The notes beneath the pieces were generated by a model that saw only the letters and a list, made by a program, of their open reading frames with translations, had not been told where the DNA came from and made no database searches. From contig NZ_CP068760.1 of the NCBI RefSeq assembly GCF_016775705.1, positions 4,526,001-4,590,000 on the forward strand: a stretch of 64,000 nt of DNA. Reading direction: 5' to 3'. Positions 51,795 through 59,593 of the stretch are shown here, in pieces. A program made the position numbers and the translations under genes. The DNA is from Chryseobacterium cucumeris (GTDB lineage: Bacteria; Bacteroidota; Bacteroidia; Flavobacteriales; Weeksellaceae). The number at the start of each line of letters is the position of its first letter. Position 1 is the stretch's first letter.

Positions 51795-52628
51795 ATGAAA
51801 GATATTCGAATTGCTCTGCTGGACATGAACAACAATCATGTGAATCAAGGTTTTAGAAACATTAAAGAAATTTCCGAAACTTTTCAGCAGAACTCTGAAG
51901 AAAATGTGGTGATCAAGACATTTGACGTGAGGTTTAAAGATGAAATGCCGGAGATCGGAGATTTTGATATTTTCATTTCTTCCGGTGGCCCCGGAAACCC
52001 ACATCGTGAAGGTCTGGCCTGGGAAGACAGATTTGCCCATTTCCTAGATGCTGTTTTCGAGCATAATCAATACCATGAAGATAAAAAGTATCTTTTCCTG
52101 ATCTGCCATTCATTTCAGCTGGCAAGCATTCACTGGAATCTGGGGAATATCTGCAAAAGAAAGTCTTATTCCTTCGGAGTAATGCCTGTTCATAAAACAG
52201 AGGAAGGCCAGGAGGAGTTTTTATTCAAAAATCTTCAGGATCCTTTTTATGCGGTAGATTCCAGAGCCTACCAGTTTATAGAACCGGATCACGACCGTTT
52301 CCAAGAATTGGGAATGACCATCATGGCGATTGAAAAATTCCGTCCTCATATCAACCTGGAAAGAGCGGTAATGGCCGTTCGTTTTTCGGAGGAGATATTC
52401 GGAACACAGTTTCATCCGGAAGCCAATCCTGAATCTCTGATCGAAAACCTGAAGGATGAAAAGAACAAGGAAGCCATGATCGAAAATTTTGGGATGGAAA
52501 AATATCTTGAAACGATAGACAGAATAGACGATGAAGATAAAATCATTCTGACCAGACATCAGATTCTTCCGAGATTCCTTCAGTTTGCAAAAAAAAACAT
52601 TTTGAAAGAAGCTGAATCTTTGGCTTAA
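51795..52628 (+). CDS. Class I glutamine amidotransferase-like protein with altered nucleophile loop
   Basis: This 277-residue protein has the class I glutaminase fold. The probable nucleophile is C104 in LFLICHSFQLASIH, and the His and Glu of the triad are H207 and E209 in GTQFHPEANPES. The usual nucleophile elbow GxCxGxQ reads LICHSFQ, so the glycine after the cysteine is Ser and the one before it is Ile. SSGGPGNPH resembles the oxyanion-loop region. The protein might release ammonia from glutamine or hydrolyse a gamma-glutamyl bond. It is encoded in the ligase operon. Confidence 0.82.
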   Translation: MKDIRIALLDMNNNHVNQGFRNIKEISETFQQNSEENVVIKTFDVRFKDEMPEIGDFDIFISSGGPGNPHREGLAWEDRFAHFLDAVFEHNQYHEDKKYLFLICHSFQLASIHWNLGNICKRKSYSFGVMPVHKTEEGQEEFLFKNLQDPFYAVDSRAYQFIEPDHDRFQELGMTIMAIEKFRPHINLERAVMAVRFSEEIFGTQFHPEANPESLIENLKDEKNKEAMIENFGMEKYLETIDRIDDEDKIILTRHQILPRFLQFAKKNILKEAESLA

Positions 52629-52638
52629 TCAATACAAA

Positions 52639-52796
52639 CCACAAAAGTCACAAAAGGGATTTGGGTATTACAATCATAAAAGCTGTTGAGAAGAACACAT
52701 AAGCTTTCTTGAAAATCAAAGATTTCCCAATTAAATAGGTATTTTTATAAAAGTGTATTAAACTTTTATATTCTAAAACTTTTGTGCCTTTTGTGG
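52639..52796. repeat. 18-bp inverted repeats in the gap before the third ATP-grasp-like gene
   Basis: CCACAAAAGTCACAAAAG at 52639-52656 is matched inverted by CTTTTGTGCCTTTTGTGG at 52779-52796 with one mismatch, 122 bp apart. A third partial copy CCACAAAAG lies just before the next ATG. Each arm is itself a 9-bp tandem duplication. Confidence 0.65.
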
Positions 52797-52853
52797 TAAA
52801 ATCAAATCGGGCATAAACGTCCGGTTTTTTTAACACCACAAAAGAAAAAAAAT

Positions 52854-54032
52854 ATGATCCCAGAATACAGAAAACAGTTCAATCAGGAGTTTTCAGATGA
52901 AAAATACCATCAACTCAAAAATATACTGACTGAAAAAGGAGGAACAGCACCTGGTTTCAGAGTTTCAGAAAGTCCTATTTTTCTGACTAAAGAATTTGAG
53001 AAAAAACTCATAGACGCCAGTGAAAGTATCATCAGCCAGATTCAAGCAATGCCGGCAGAACTCCTTCAAAAAGCCATTCCTGAAAACTGCAGGGTTCCCA
53101 ATGACACCCAACAGCCTCATTTTTTCACCATAGATTTTGGAGTCTGCAAAAGCGAAGACGGAGCAATAGAACCTCAGCTGATAGAACTTCAGGCATTTCC
53201 TTCTTTGTATGCTTTCCAGAAAGTATATGAGGAAACGTATTGTGAAGTCTACCCTTTTCTTTCGGAGATCAGAAATCCTATGCCCCATGAAACCTTTAAA
53301 AACTATTTGAAGGAACTGATTGTAAGTGATGAACATCCTGAAAATGTAATTCTGCTTGAAATCTTTCCGGAAAAACAAAAAACGGCTATTGATTTTGCTC
53401 TGACCGAGAAACTGCTAGGCATCAAAACAGTATGCCTGACAAAAGTAAAAAAACAGGGTCGAAAACTGTATTATGAAAATAATGGTAAGCTTACCGAAAT
53501 TAAGAGAATCTACAACCGGGTTATATTTGATGAACTGGACAATATTCCGGATCTGCATACAGAATTTGATTTCCGCGAGGAAGTGGATGTAAAATGGATT
53601 ACCCACCCAAACTGGTTCTTTAAAATTTCAAAATTCCTTTTGCCTTTATTACAACATCAGTTTGTTCCGAAAAGTTATTTTCTGCATGAATTTCCGGAAA
53701 ATGAAAATCTGGATGATTTTGTATTGAAACCATTATTTTCGTTCGCCGGAAGTGGAGTTAATCTGAATCCGACAAAAGAAGTTACAGACTCTATTCAGGA
53801 TAAGGAAAACTATATTTTGCAGAGAAAAGTCTATTATGAACCCATTTTTGAAGATATCAACGGAGATTTTTCAAAAGCAGAGATCCGTTTGTTGTATATT
53901 TGGCGGGAAAATGACGAACGCCCTATCCTATTGGAAAATCTGGGAAGAATGACTAAAGCCGCCATGGTGAATGTAGACTTCAATAAAAAAGATGCCATCT
54001 GGATCGGAAGTTCGAATGCTTTTTTCGGATAA
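52854..54032 (+). CDS. Putative circularly permuted ATP-grasp protein
   Basis: This 392-residue protein has two motifs that look like ATP-grasp elements in swapped order. EPQLIELQAFPSLYAFQ (about residues 106-122), a metal-binding Glu/Asn-like strand, precedes DFVLKPLFSFAGSGVNL (about 288-304) with lysine K292. The glutathionylspermidine-synthetase-like (circularly permuted) ATP-grasps have this order. The C-terminus ends GRMTKAAMVNVDFNKKD, also rich in charged residues. It follows the GATase-like gene after a 225-bp gap and precedes a membrane protein gene by 23 bp. The assignment is tentative. Confidence 0.6.
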   Translation: MIPEYRKQFNQEFSDEKYHQLKNILTEKGGTAPGFRVSESPIFLTKEFEKKLIDASESIISQIQAMPAELLQKAIPENCRVPNDTQQPHFFTIDFGVCKSEDGAIEPQLIELQAFPSLYAFQKVYEETYCEVYPFLSEIRNPMPHETFKNYLKELIVSDEHPENVILLEIFPEKQKTAIDFALTEKLLGIKTVCLTKVKKQGRKLYYENNGKLTEIKRIYNRVIFDELDNIPDLHTEFDFREEVDVKWITHPNWFFKISKFLLPLLQHQFVPKSYFLHEFPENENLDDFVLKPLFSFAGSGVNLNPTKEVTDSIQDKENYILQRKVYYEPIFEDINGDFSKAEIRLLYIWRENDERPILLENLGRMTKAAMVNVDFNKKDAIWIGSSNAFFG

Positions 54033-54055
54033 AAAACTGATAAAACTAATACAAC

Positions 54056-54514
54056 ATGGAAGAAAAGCCAACCGCTTTTGCAGAATTTGAAAACCACACT
54101 TTAACACGGAGAAGAGATTTATTACCTGTCTGGATTAAAATTTTCTTATGGATCTTTTTAATCGGAGGAGCACTGGCTGCTATCTTTTTATTGGCAGGCT
54201 CTCTGATGACTCATGTCTCTTTATCATTATACGGGATGAATGCCAATCATCCGTATTCAATGACAGGACTTTTGATCTGCTTATTGTTTCTGTTCAAAGG
54301 TATTGTTGCCTGTGGACTTTGGTTTGAACAAAAATGGGCACCACAGGCTGCCATTGCAGATGCCATTATCGGGATTGCTGTTTGCCTTATTATGATGGCC
54401 ATTATCCCGTTTATGTATCCATCAATCAGCTTTACCCTCAGATTAGAACTTATTCCTTTGTATTTTTACCTTAAAAAAATGCAGAGTATAAAAACAACCT
54501 GGGAAAACTTATAG
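54056..54514 (+). CDS. Small four-helix membrane protein at the end of the ligase run
   Basis: This 152-residue protein has a polar N-terminus (about 22 residues) and four hydrophobic helices at about residues 25-50, 65-85, 98-118 and 125-143. No motif was recognised. It is 23 bp after the ATP-grasp-like gene and before a terminator at 54520-54548, so it is the last gene of the operon. An accessory or transport role is guesswork. Confidence 0.7.
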   Translation: MEEKPTAFAEFENHTLTRRRDLLPVWIKIFLWIFLIGGALAAIFLLAGSLMTHVSLSLYGMNANHPYSMTGLLICLLFLFKGIVACGLWFEQKWAPQAAIADAIIGIAVCLIMMAIIPFMYPSISFTLRLELIPLYFYLKKMQSIKTTWENL

Positions 54515-54519
54515 AAACA

Positions 54520-54548
54520 AACCTCCGAAATTCCGGAGGTTAGTTTTA
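54520..54548 (+). terminator. Terminator of the ligase run
   Basis: AACCTCCGAA and TTCCGGAGGTT form the stem, followed by T-rich AGTTTTATT. Confidence 0.75.
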
Positions 54549-54696
54549 TTCCTGAAAGACTCTTTAATCATAAAATCCCCCAAAAGGAGGATATAAAAAA
54601 TTAACATGTACGCTGTGTTTTTTACAAACATTGTAAATATACGGATATGTTGTTGGCATAGTCTACGGGAAACCGTAATGATTGATTTTTAATTCT

Positions 54697-55116
54697 TCAA
54701 CTTATTAATAATCCAGCATATTCTTTCTTCGCATCAAAACTAGGGCAAGCTTTATGAACATTGGGAAAATCTCTATGTCCCTGAATTGTAGCTTTAGGAA
54801 ATTTTGATTTTAATTCTCTTAACAGCTTTACCATAGATTTTTTTTGGTCTTCCGTTCTTGTGTCTTTTGGATGGTTGCTTTTATCAATGCCTCCAATGTA
54901 TGATATATTGATAATTTGAGAATTCCACCCTGCAACTCCATTGGATACCTGATCAATGGGCAACGTGTTGACTATTTTTCCATCAGCTTTTATCATATAA
55001 TGATACCCTGGATTTCTCCATTTCAGGTTTTCCTTCCAATACCTTTTAATGCTTTCTATTGTAACATCTGGCTGTGTTGCTGTACAATGTATAACGATGT
55101 AATTGATTGTTCTCAT
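54697..55116 (-). CDS. N-acetylmuramoyl-L-alanine amidase (T7 lysozyme/PGRP type)
   Basis: This 139-residue zinc amidase cuts the bond between muramic acid and L-alanine in peptidoglycan. It begins MRTINYIVIHCTATQPDVTI; H10 in the IHCTA motif is the first zinc ligand. NPGYHYMIKADGKIV and QGHRDFPNVHKACPSFD provide the remaining catalytic and zinc residues. There is no signal peptide, as in phage lysozymes and cell-lysis amidases. No holin, phage or secretion-system genes are nearby, so it may be a phage remnant or a cytoplasmic recycling enzyme. A TAATTTTG box lies 25 bp upstream. Confidence 0.87.
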   Translation of the reverse strand: MRTINYIVIHCTATQPDVTIESIKRYWKENLKWRNPGYHYMIKADGKIVNTLPIDQVSNGVAGWNSQIINISYIGGIDKSNHPKDTRTEDQKKSMVKLLRELKSKFPKATIQGHRDFPNVHKACPSFDAKKEYAGLLIS

Positions 55117-55141
55117 GGATTTCAGTTTAATTATTGTTGAG

Positions 55142-55149
55142 CAAAATTA
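55142..55149 (-). promoter_or_regulatory. -7 box of the amidase gene
   Basis: TAATTTTG on the minus strand, 26 bp upstream of ATG 55116. Confidence 0.45.
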
Positions 55150-55274
55150 AACCTGTAACTCCCAAAATAGTGAAGGAAAAACACCCTATTTACATTGTTG
55201 TGATTACTTTCTTTTTAAGTTTATTCTTGTATTGCATTAAAATGATGAAACTCATAAAAACTGAAGAACAGCAA

Positions 55275-55300
55275 CAAAAAATCCCTCACTGTGAGGGATA
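55275..55300 (-). terminator. Terminator of the double-glycine peptide gene
   Basis: ATCCCTCAC and GTGAGGGAT form a perfect 9-bp stem. The minus strand then has a TTTTTTG run. Confidence 0.85.
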
Positions 55301-55304
55301 ATTT

Positions 55305-55454
55305 TTATAACTCCGGACATGCCATCTGATTGTCGTGGGGAATGCATACCTTTTCATTCCATGGCACCGGACAATCATGAAAGCCTGGAGGGCATCCTCC
55401 TTTTCCGTTGATACTTCTTAATTTCTCTTTAGAGATTCTCTTTAAATTTTTCAT
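55305..55454 (-). CDS. Double-glycine leader peptide (bacteriocin-like precursor)
   Basis: This 49-residue peptide starts MKNLKRISKEKLRSINGKGG. That is a leader of the type (hydrophobic Leu/Ile spaced along a Lys/Arg-rich helix, then Gly-Gly) used for peptidase-containing ABC exporters. The predicted core of 29 residues begins CPPGFHDCPVPW and has four cysteines at core positions 1, 8, 17 and 26, with many Pro and aromatic residues. It is flanked by a good -7 box (55477-55484) and a perfect terminator, which argues that it is a real gene. No C39 peptidase/exporter or modification enzyme lies in the window. Short peptides of this kind recur in Chryseobacterium genomes as bacteriocin-like proteins. 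Confidence 0.8.
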   Translation of the reverse strand: MKNLKRISKEKLRSINGKGGCPPGFHDCPVPWNEKVCIPHDNQMACPEL

Positions 55455-55476
55455 GGTTTTGATTTTAGTTTACATT

Positions 55477-55484
55477 CAAATATA
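55477..55484 (-). promoter_or_regulatory. -7 box of the double-glycine peptide gene
   Basis: TATATTTG on the minus strand, 23 bp upstream of ATG 55454. Confidence 0.55.
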
Positions 55485-55625
55485 AAAATTATTCTCCAAT
55501 TAGAGATTTAACATAAAAAAATAACTGCTCCAAATTTTCGTAAATAAAAAGTACAGTAGAAGATAAAATTTCATTAGAAATCATCTCTTATTTCGTAGCC
55601 CGGATTCGAAACCATAGATAAAAAA

Positions 55626-55657
55626 ATTGCAATACGTTTTCCATTCCGTATTGCAAT
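55626..55657 (-). terminator. Terminator of cphA
   Basis: ATTGCAATACG and CGTATTGCAAT form a perfect 11-bp stem with a 10-base loop; the minus strand continues in a run of seven T residues. Confidence 0.88.
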
Positions 55658-55682
55658 TGTAATAAGTTGTATAAAGATGTCT

Positions 55683-58313
55683 TTACAGGTTTTTATCGTC
55701 TTCCAGCAATTCCTTGGCCTGGTATTCCTGAACCAGATCAATAGCATTGGAAATAACGTCACTTAGAGCCGTGATAAATGTTCCTTCTTCTGCCATTCCT
55801 ATCGCATGCTTTAAAGCTTCAATTTCTTTAGGAATGATCTCATAACTGACATCTCTTCCTGCAGAATTAATACCGTCGATAATCAATCCGTTGATTTCCT
55901 CTTCGGTTCTTCCGCGAAGGTGTTTTTCGTTTCGTATGATAATATAATCGAACATTCTTCCGGCAATTTTTCCGCATTCTCTGATATCGTTGTCTCTACG
56001 GTCTCCAACACCGGAAATAATCCCTATCTTTTTGGTAGATTCTACATTTCTAAGATAATCTTCTATGGCTTCGTATCCTGAAGGATTATGGGCAAAGTCG
56101 ATCAGAACTTTAAAGTTTTTGAATTTAAAAACATTCAGTCTTCCCGGTGTCAGCTGGGCACTTGGAATAAAGGTTCTCAAAGAATTGGAAATATCCTCAA
56201 TCCCGAATCCGTAAAGGTAACTCGCCAAACTGGCTGCCAATACGTTTTCAATCATAAATCTGGCTTTCCCTTCCATCGTTATCGGGAAGTCTTTGGCTTT
56301 TCCTATTCTGATTTTCCAGTCTCCTTTTTTGATGGTTACAAAACCTTCTTCATATACACAGGTTATCTTTCCTTCTTTAGCAAATTTTACAATATGAGGA
56401 TTGTTTTCATCCATACTGAAAATAGCCACATTAGAATCGAGATCACTCACAATCTTCATGGAATATTCATTGTCGGCATTCAAAACACTCCAGCCGCTCT
56501 TTTTGACACTATCCAATACAACACGCTTTACCTTGGTAAGATCTTTTAAACTGTGAATATCGTTCATTCCCAGGTGATCTTCCTCAATATTGGTCAGAAC
56601 CCCGATATCACATTGTGAAAAACCAAGCCCCGAACGTAAAATACCACCTCTTGCGGTTTCCAGCACTGCAAATTCTACGGTAGGGTCTTTCAGAATAAAT
56701 TCTGCAGAAAGCGGTCCTGTAGTATCTCCTTTTGACAGCATGGTATTTTGAATATAAATTCCATCCGAAGTCGTAAATCCTACTCGGTACCCATTGCTTT
56801 TTACAATATGGGAAATAAGTCTTGTCGTTGTTGTTTTTCCATTGGTTCCTGTTACTGCAATGATGGGAATGGTAAAAGGTTTTCCCTGAGGATAGAGCAT
56901 ATCAACCACCGGAGCAGCCACATTTCTTGGTAATCCTTCACTTGGTGCAAGATGCATTCTGAACCCTGGTGCAGCATTAACTTCAATAATTGCTCCGCCA
57001 CTTTCCTTTAAAGGCTGGGTAAGGTTCTCTGCCATCACATCAATACCGCAAACATCCAATCCGATAATTTTAGAAATTCTTTCAGCCATTGTGATATTTT
57101 CCGGATGCACCATATCTGTTACATCAATGGAAGTTCCTCCGGTTGAAAGATTGGCCGTTGATTTAAGATAAACCACTTCTCCTCTTTGAGGAATTGTTTC
57201 CAAAGTATATTGAAGTTTATCAAGTAATTCTAAAGTGTCTTTATCAACTTCAATTTCGGTAAGGACATTTTCATGGCCATAGCCTCTTCTAGGGTCTTTG
57301 TTTTCTTTTTCAATAAGCTGCTGAAGGTTCAGTTCTCCATCGCCTACAACATGGGCTGGAACTCTTCTGGCTGCAGCCACCATTTTATTATTGATCACCA
57401 GTATACGGAAGTCGTAGCCTGTGATATATTTCTCAACAATTACTTTTCTTGAATATTTCTGAGCATGTTCAAGGCCTGTTCTGGCGGCTTCCCAATCGTT
57501 CACATTAATGGAAGAACCTTTTCCATGGTTTCCATCCAGAGGTTTTAAAACAATGGGATACCCAATTTTTCTGATGACTGCATGTAAACCTTCTTCATCT
57601 GCTATCAGATCTCCGATAGGTACCGGAATAGCCGCATCATGAAGCATTCTCTTTGTTAATTCTTTATTACACGCGATATCAACAGCAATAGAACTTGTGT
57701 TCCCGGTAATGGTAGCCTGAAATCTTTGCTGGTTCACGCCATAACCAAGCTGTACCAATGAGTTTGTCCCCAGTCTGATCCATGGGATTCTTCTGGATGC
57801 CGCTTCTTCTACAATACTTCCTGTGGAAGGCCCTAAACGAACGCGTTCCCTGATTTCTTTTAATCTATGGATACAAGCATTCAAATCATAATCTTTGCCT
57901 TCAATCAGTGCTTCTGCAATTTTTACAGATTCTTCTGCAGCAAAGATCCCTGCATTTTCTTCGATATAATTGAATACTACATTATATACTCCCGGAGTTT
58001 TTGTTTCACGGGTTCTTCCAAACCCCACATCCATTCCTGCCAGGGTCTGTATTTCCAAAGCGATATGCTCAATGACATGTCCCATCCAGGTTCCTGTTTC
58101 CACTCTATGGAAAAAACCTCCTTCCACTCCTTCCGAGCATCGGTGCGTCATCAATGATGGGATTAATTTTTCAATCCTTTCCCGGAATCCTTCGATTTTA
58201 TTGGTAGGATAATTCTCCATTTCTTCTAAATCCAACCTCATCTGTATCAGCTTCTTTCTTCTGATGCTCCAGATGTTAGGACCTCTTAGTGCCTGAATCT
58301 TTTCGATTTTCAT
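55683..58313 (-). CDS. cphA: Cyanophycin synthetase
   Basis: This 876-residue enzyme builds multi-L-arginyl-poly-L-aspartate, a nitrogen storage polymer, from Asp and Arg with ATP. The N-terminal domain carries SEGVEGGFFHRVETGTW then MGHVIEHIALEIQTLAG (about residues 60-93). The ATP-grasp domain (about 225-480) has YPIVLKPLDGNHGKGS with K257 and EVNAAPGFRMHL. The C-terminal Mur-ligase-like domain has the P-loop GTNGKTT at 489-495. These three domains and the length match CphA1-type synthetases rather than the shorter CphA2. It is divergent from cyanophycinase across a 198-bp region and has its own promoter and terminator. Confidence 0.95.
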   Translation of the reverse strand: MKIEKIQALRGPNIWSIRRKKLIQMRLDLEEMENYPTNKIEGFRERIEKLIPSLMTHRCSEGVEGGFFHRVETGTWMGHVIEHIALEIQTLAGMDVGFGRTRETKTPGVYNVVFNYIEENAGIFAAEESVKIAEALIEGKDYDLNACIHRLKEIRERVRLGPSTGSIVEEAASRRIPWIRLGTNSLVQLGYGVNQQRFQATITGNTSSIAVDIACNKELTKRMLHDAAIPVPIGDLIADEEGLHAVIRKIGYPIVLKPLDGNHGKGSSINVNDWEAARTGLEHAQKYSRKVIVEKYITGYDFRILVINNKMVAAARRVPAHVVGDGELNLQQLIEKENKDPRRGYGHENVLTEIEVDKDTLELLDKLQYTLETIPQRGEVVYLKSTANLSTGGTSIDVTDMVHPENITMAERISKIIGLDVCGIDVMAENLTQPLKESGGAIIEVNAAPGFRMHLAPSEGLPRNVAAPVVDMLYPQGKPFTIPIIAVTGTNGKTTTTRLISHIVKSNGYRVGFTTSDGIYIQNTMLSKGDTTGPLSAEFILKDPTVEFAVLETARGGILRSGLGFSQCDIGVLTNIEEDHLGMNDIHSLKDLTKVKRVVLDSVKKSGWSVLNADNEYSMKIVSDLDSNVAIFSMDENNPHIVKFAKEGKITCVYEEGFVTIKKGDWKIRIGKAKDFPITMEGKARFMIENVLAASLASYLYGFGIEDISNSLRTFIPSAQLTPGRLNVFKFKNFKVLIDFAHNPSGYEAIEDYLRNVESTKKIGIISGVGDRRDNDIRECGKIAGRMFDYIIIRNEKHLRGRTEEEINGLIIDGINSAGRDVSYEIIPKEIEALKHAIGMAEEGTFITALSDVISNAIDLVQEYQAKELLEDDKNL

Positions 58314-58357
58314 AGTCTATTGGCATTTTAACAGTTAACAATAACTCCTTTCATAGC

Positions 58358-58365
58358 CAAAGATA
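58358..58365 (-). promoter_or_regulatory. -7 box of cphA
   Basis: TATCTTTG on the minus strand, 45 bp upstream of the cphA ATG. Confidence 0.45.
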
Positions 58366-58499
58366 ATGTAAAACCCTAAACGAAACTATACCACATTTAA
58401 AGATTCAGTAAAAAAAAAATAATTTTAATTAACATTCCTAAAACATTAAAAATCAACTAAAGATGGCATGAAATTGGCCAGAGAATGTGAATTATTTTT

Positions 58500-58507
58500 T
58501 AATTTTG
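58500..58507 (+). promoter_or_regulatory. -7 box of cphB
   Basis: TAATTTTG followed by CACA and then the ATG at 58512. The start codon would lie within about 5 bases of the box, so the mRNA may be leaderless or start at the second ATG. A possible -33 TTG is at 58474-58476. Confidence 0.5.
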
Positions 58508-58511
58508 CACA

Positions 58512-59402
58512 ATGATGAAACCTGTTGGAAAATTAATAGTTATCGGAGGCGCTGTAAACAAAGGAAGTTTTGCTGAAACCGATTATGATCAGAATATAGA
58601 AAAGAATCTTAATTTTTTTGAGCGTGGGATCCTGCGAAAGATCATCAACGAATCAAAACTAAAGGAAAATTCTGTCATTGAAATTGTTACCACTGCCTCT
58701 CAAATCCCTCAGATCGTAGGTTCCGAGTACAAAAAAGCATTCGAATTTCTTGGAGCTAAAAATGTAAATGTGCTGGACATCCACAACCGTGAGGAAGCCA
58801 ATTCTGATGCAATGGTCGCAAGAGCCAACGCTGCCGATGTAATGATGTTCACCGGAGGAGATCAGCTGAGACTGACCTCTATTCTTGGAGGAACAAGATT
58901 TCATGATACGGTTTTATTAAAATACCAGGAACAGGATTTTATTTATTCCGGAACTTCTGCAGGTGCTGCAGCAGCTTCTGAAAATATGATCTATCAGGGA
59001 AGCAGTTCTGAAGCTTTATTGAAAGGAGAAATCAAAACCACTCAGGGATTGGGGCTAATCGATAATGTCATTATCGACACTCATTTTGTACAGCGGGGAA
59101 GAATCGGGCGCCTTTTCCAGGCGGTAGTGAACAATCCTAGAACGCTGGGAATCGGATTGGGTGAAGATACAGGACTTTTCATTCATAATGATGTAATGAC
59201 TGCTGTAGGTTCAGGTCTTGTTATTCTGGTAGACGGAAGGTTTATCAAAGATACCAACCTTACCAATATCAACCTTGGAGAGCCGATTTCTATTGATAAT
59301 TTAACAGTACATGTAATGTCTATGAATGATCATTATGATCTTACGACAAAAACGCTGACGATTGAGAATTCGCAGTTTAATCCTATTCCACAGGATAAAT
59401 AG
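58512..59402 (+). CDS. cphB: Cyanophycinase
   Basis: This 296-residue serine exopeptidase releases beta-Asp-Arg dipeptides from cyanophycin. The nucleophile is S149 in the motif YSGTSAGAA. FTGGDQLRLTSILGG, DTHFVQRGRIGRLFQA and LGIGLGEDTGLFIH are the family motifs in order. There is no signal peptide, so it acts on intracellular polymer. The first two codons are both ATG; the first gives a near-leaderless transcript. It is divergent from cphA and followed by a strong terminator. The downstream dipeptide would be split by the isoaspartyl peptidase encoded next. Confidence 0.94.
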   Translation: MMKPVGKLIVIGGAVNKGSFAETDYDQNIEKNLNFFERGILRKIINESKLKENSVIEIVTTASQIPQIVGSEYKKAFEFLGAKNVNVLDIHNREEANSDAMVARANAADVMMFTGGDQLRLTSILGGTRFHDTVLLKYQEQDFIYSGTSAGAAAASENMIYQGSSSEALLKGEIKTTQGLGLIDNVIIDTHFVQRGRIGRLFQAVVNNPRTLGIGLGEDTGLFIHNDVMTAVGSGLVILVDGRFIKDTNLTNINLGEPISIDNLTVHVMSMNDHYDLTTKTLTIENSQFNPIPQDK

Positions 59403-59422
59403 AACAACAAATACAGCTATAC

Positions 59423-59447
59423 AAACGGAACCTCGGTTCCGTTTTTT
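59423..59447 (+). terminator. Terminator of cphB
   Basis: AAACGGAACC and GGTTCCGTTT pair around TC, followed by TTTT. It lies 20 bp past the stop. Confidence 0.88.
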
Positions 59448-59593
59448 TATTTAGCATACACATTTTAAGTTGGCTAAAGCCATTGGATTTAAAATATTTA
59501 TTATAAGGCGGGCTTTCTTCGTCTCCGCTCAAAATTATAGCCCACCTCTATTGATGTTGATATCCAGATGTATAATAGTTGTTTAACAATAAT

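Noticed and set aside
55574..55762. 62-codon frame overlapping the cphA 3' end
   Set aside because: Overlaps the cphA coding end and its terminator, with no motif.
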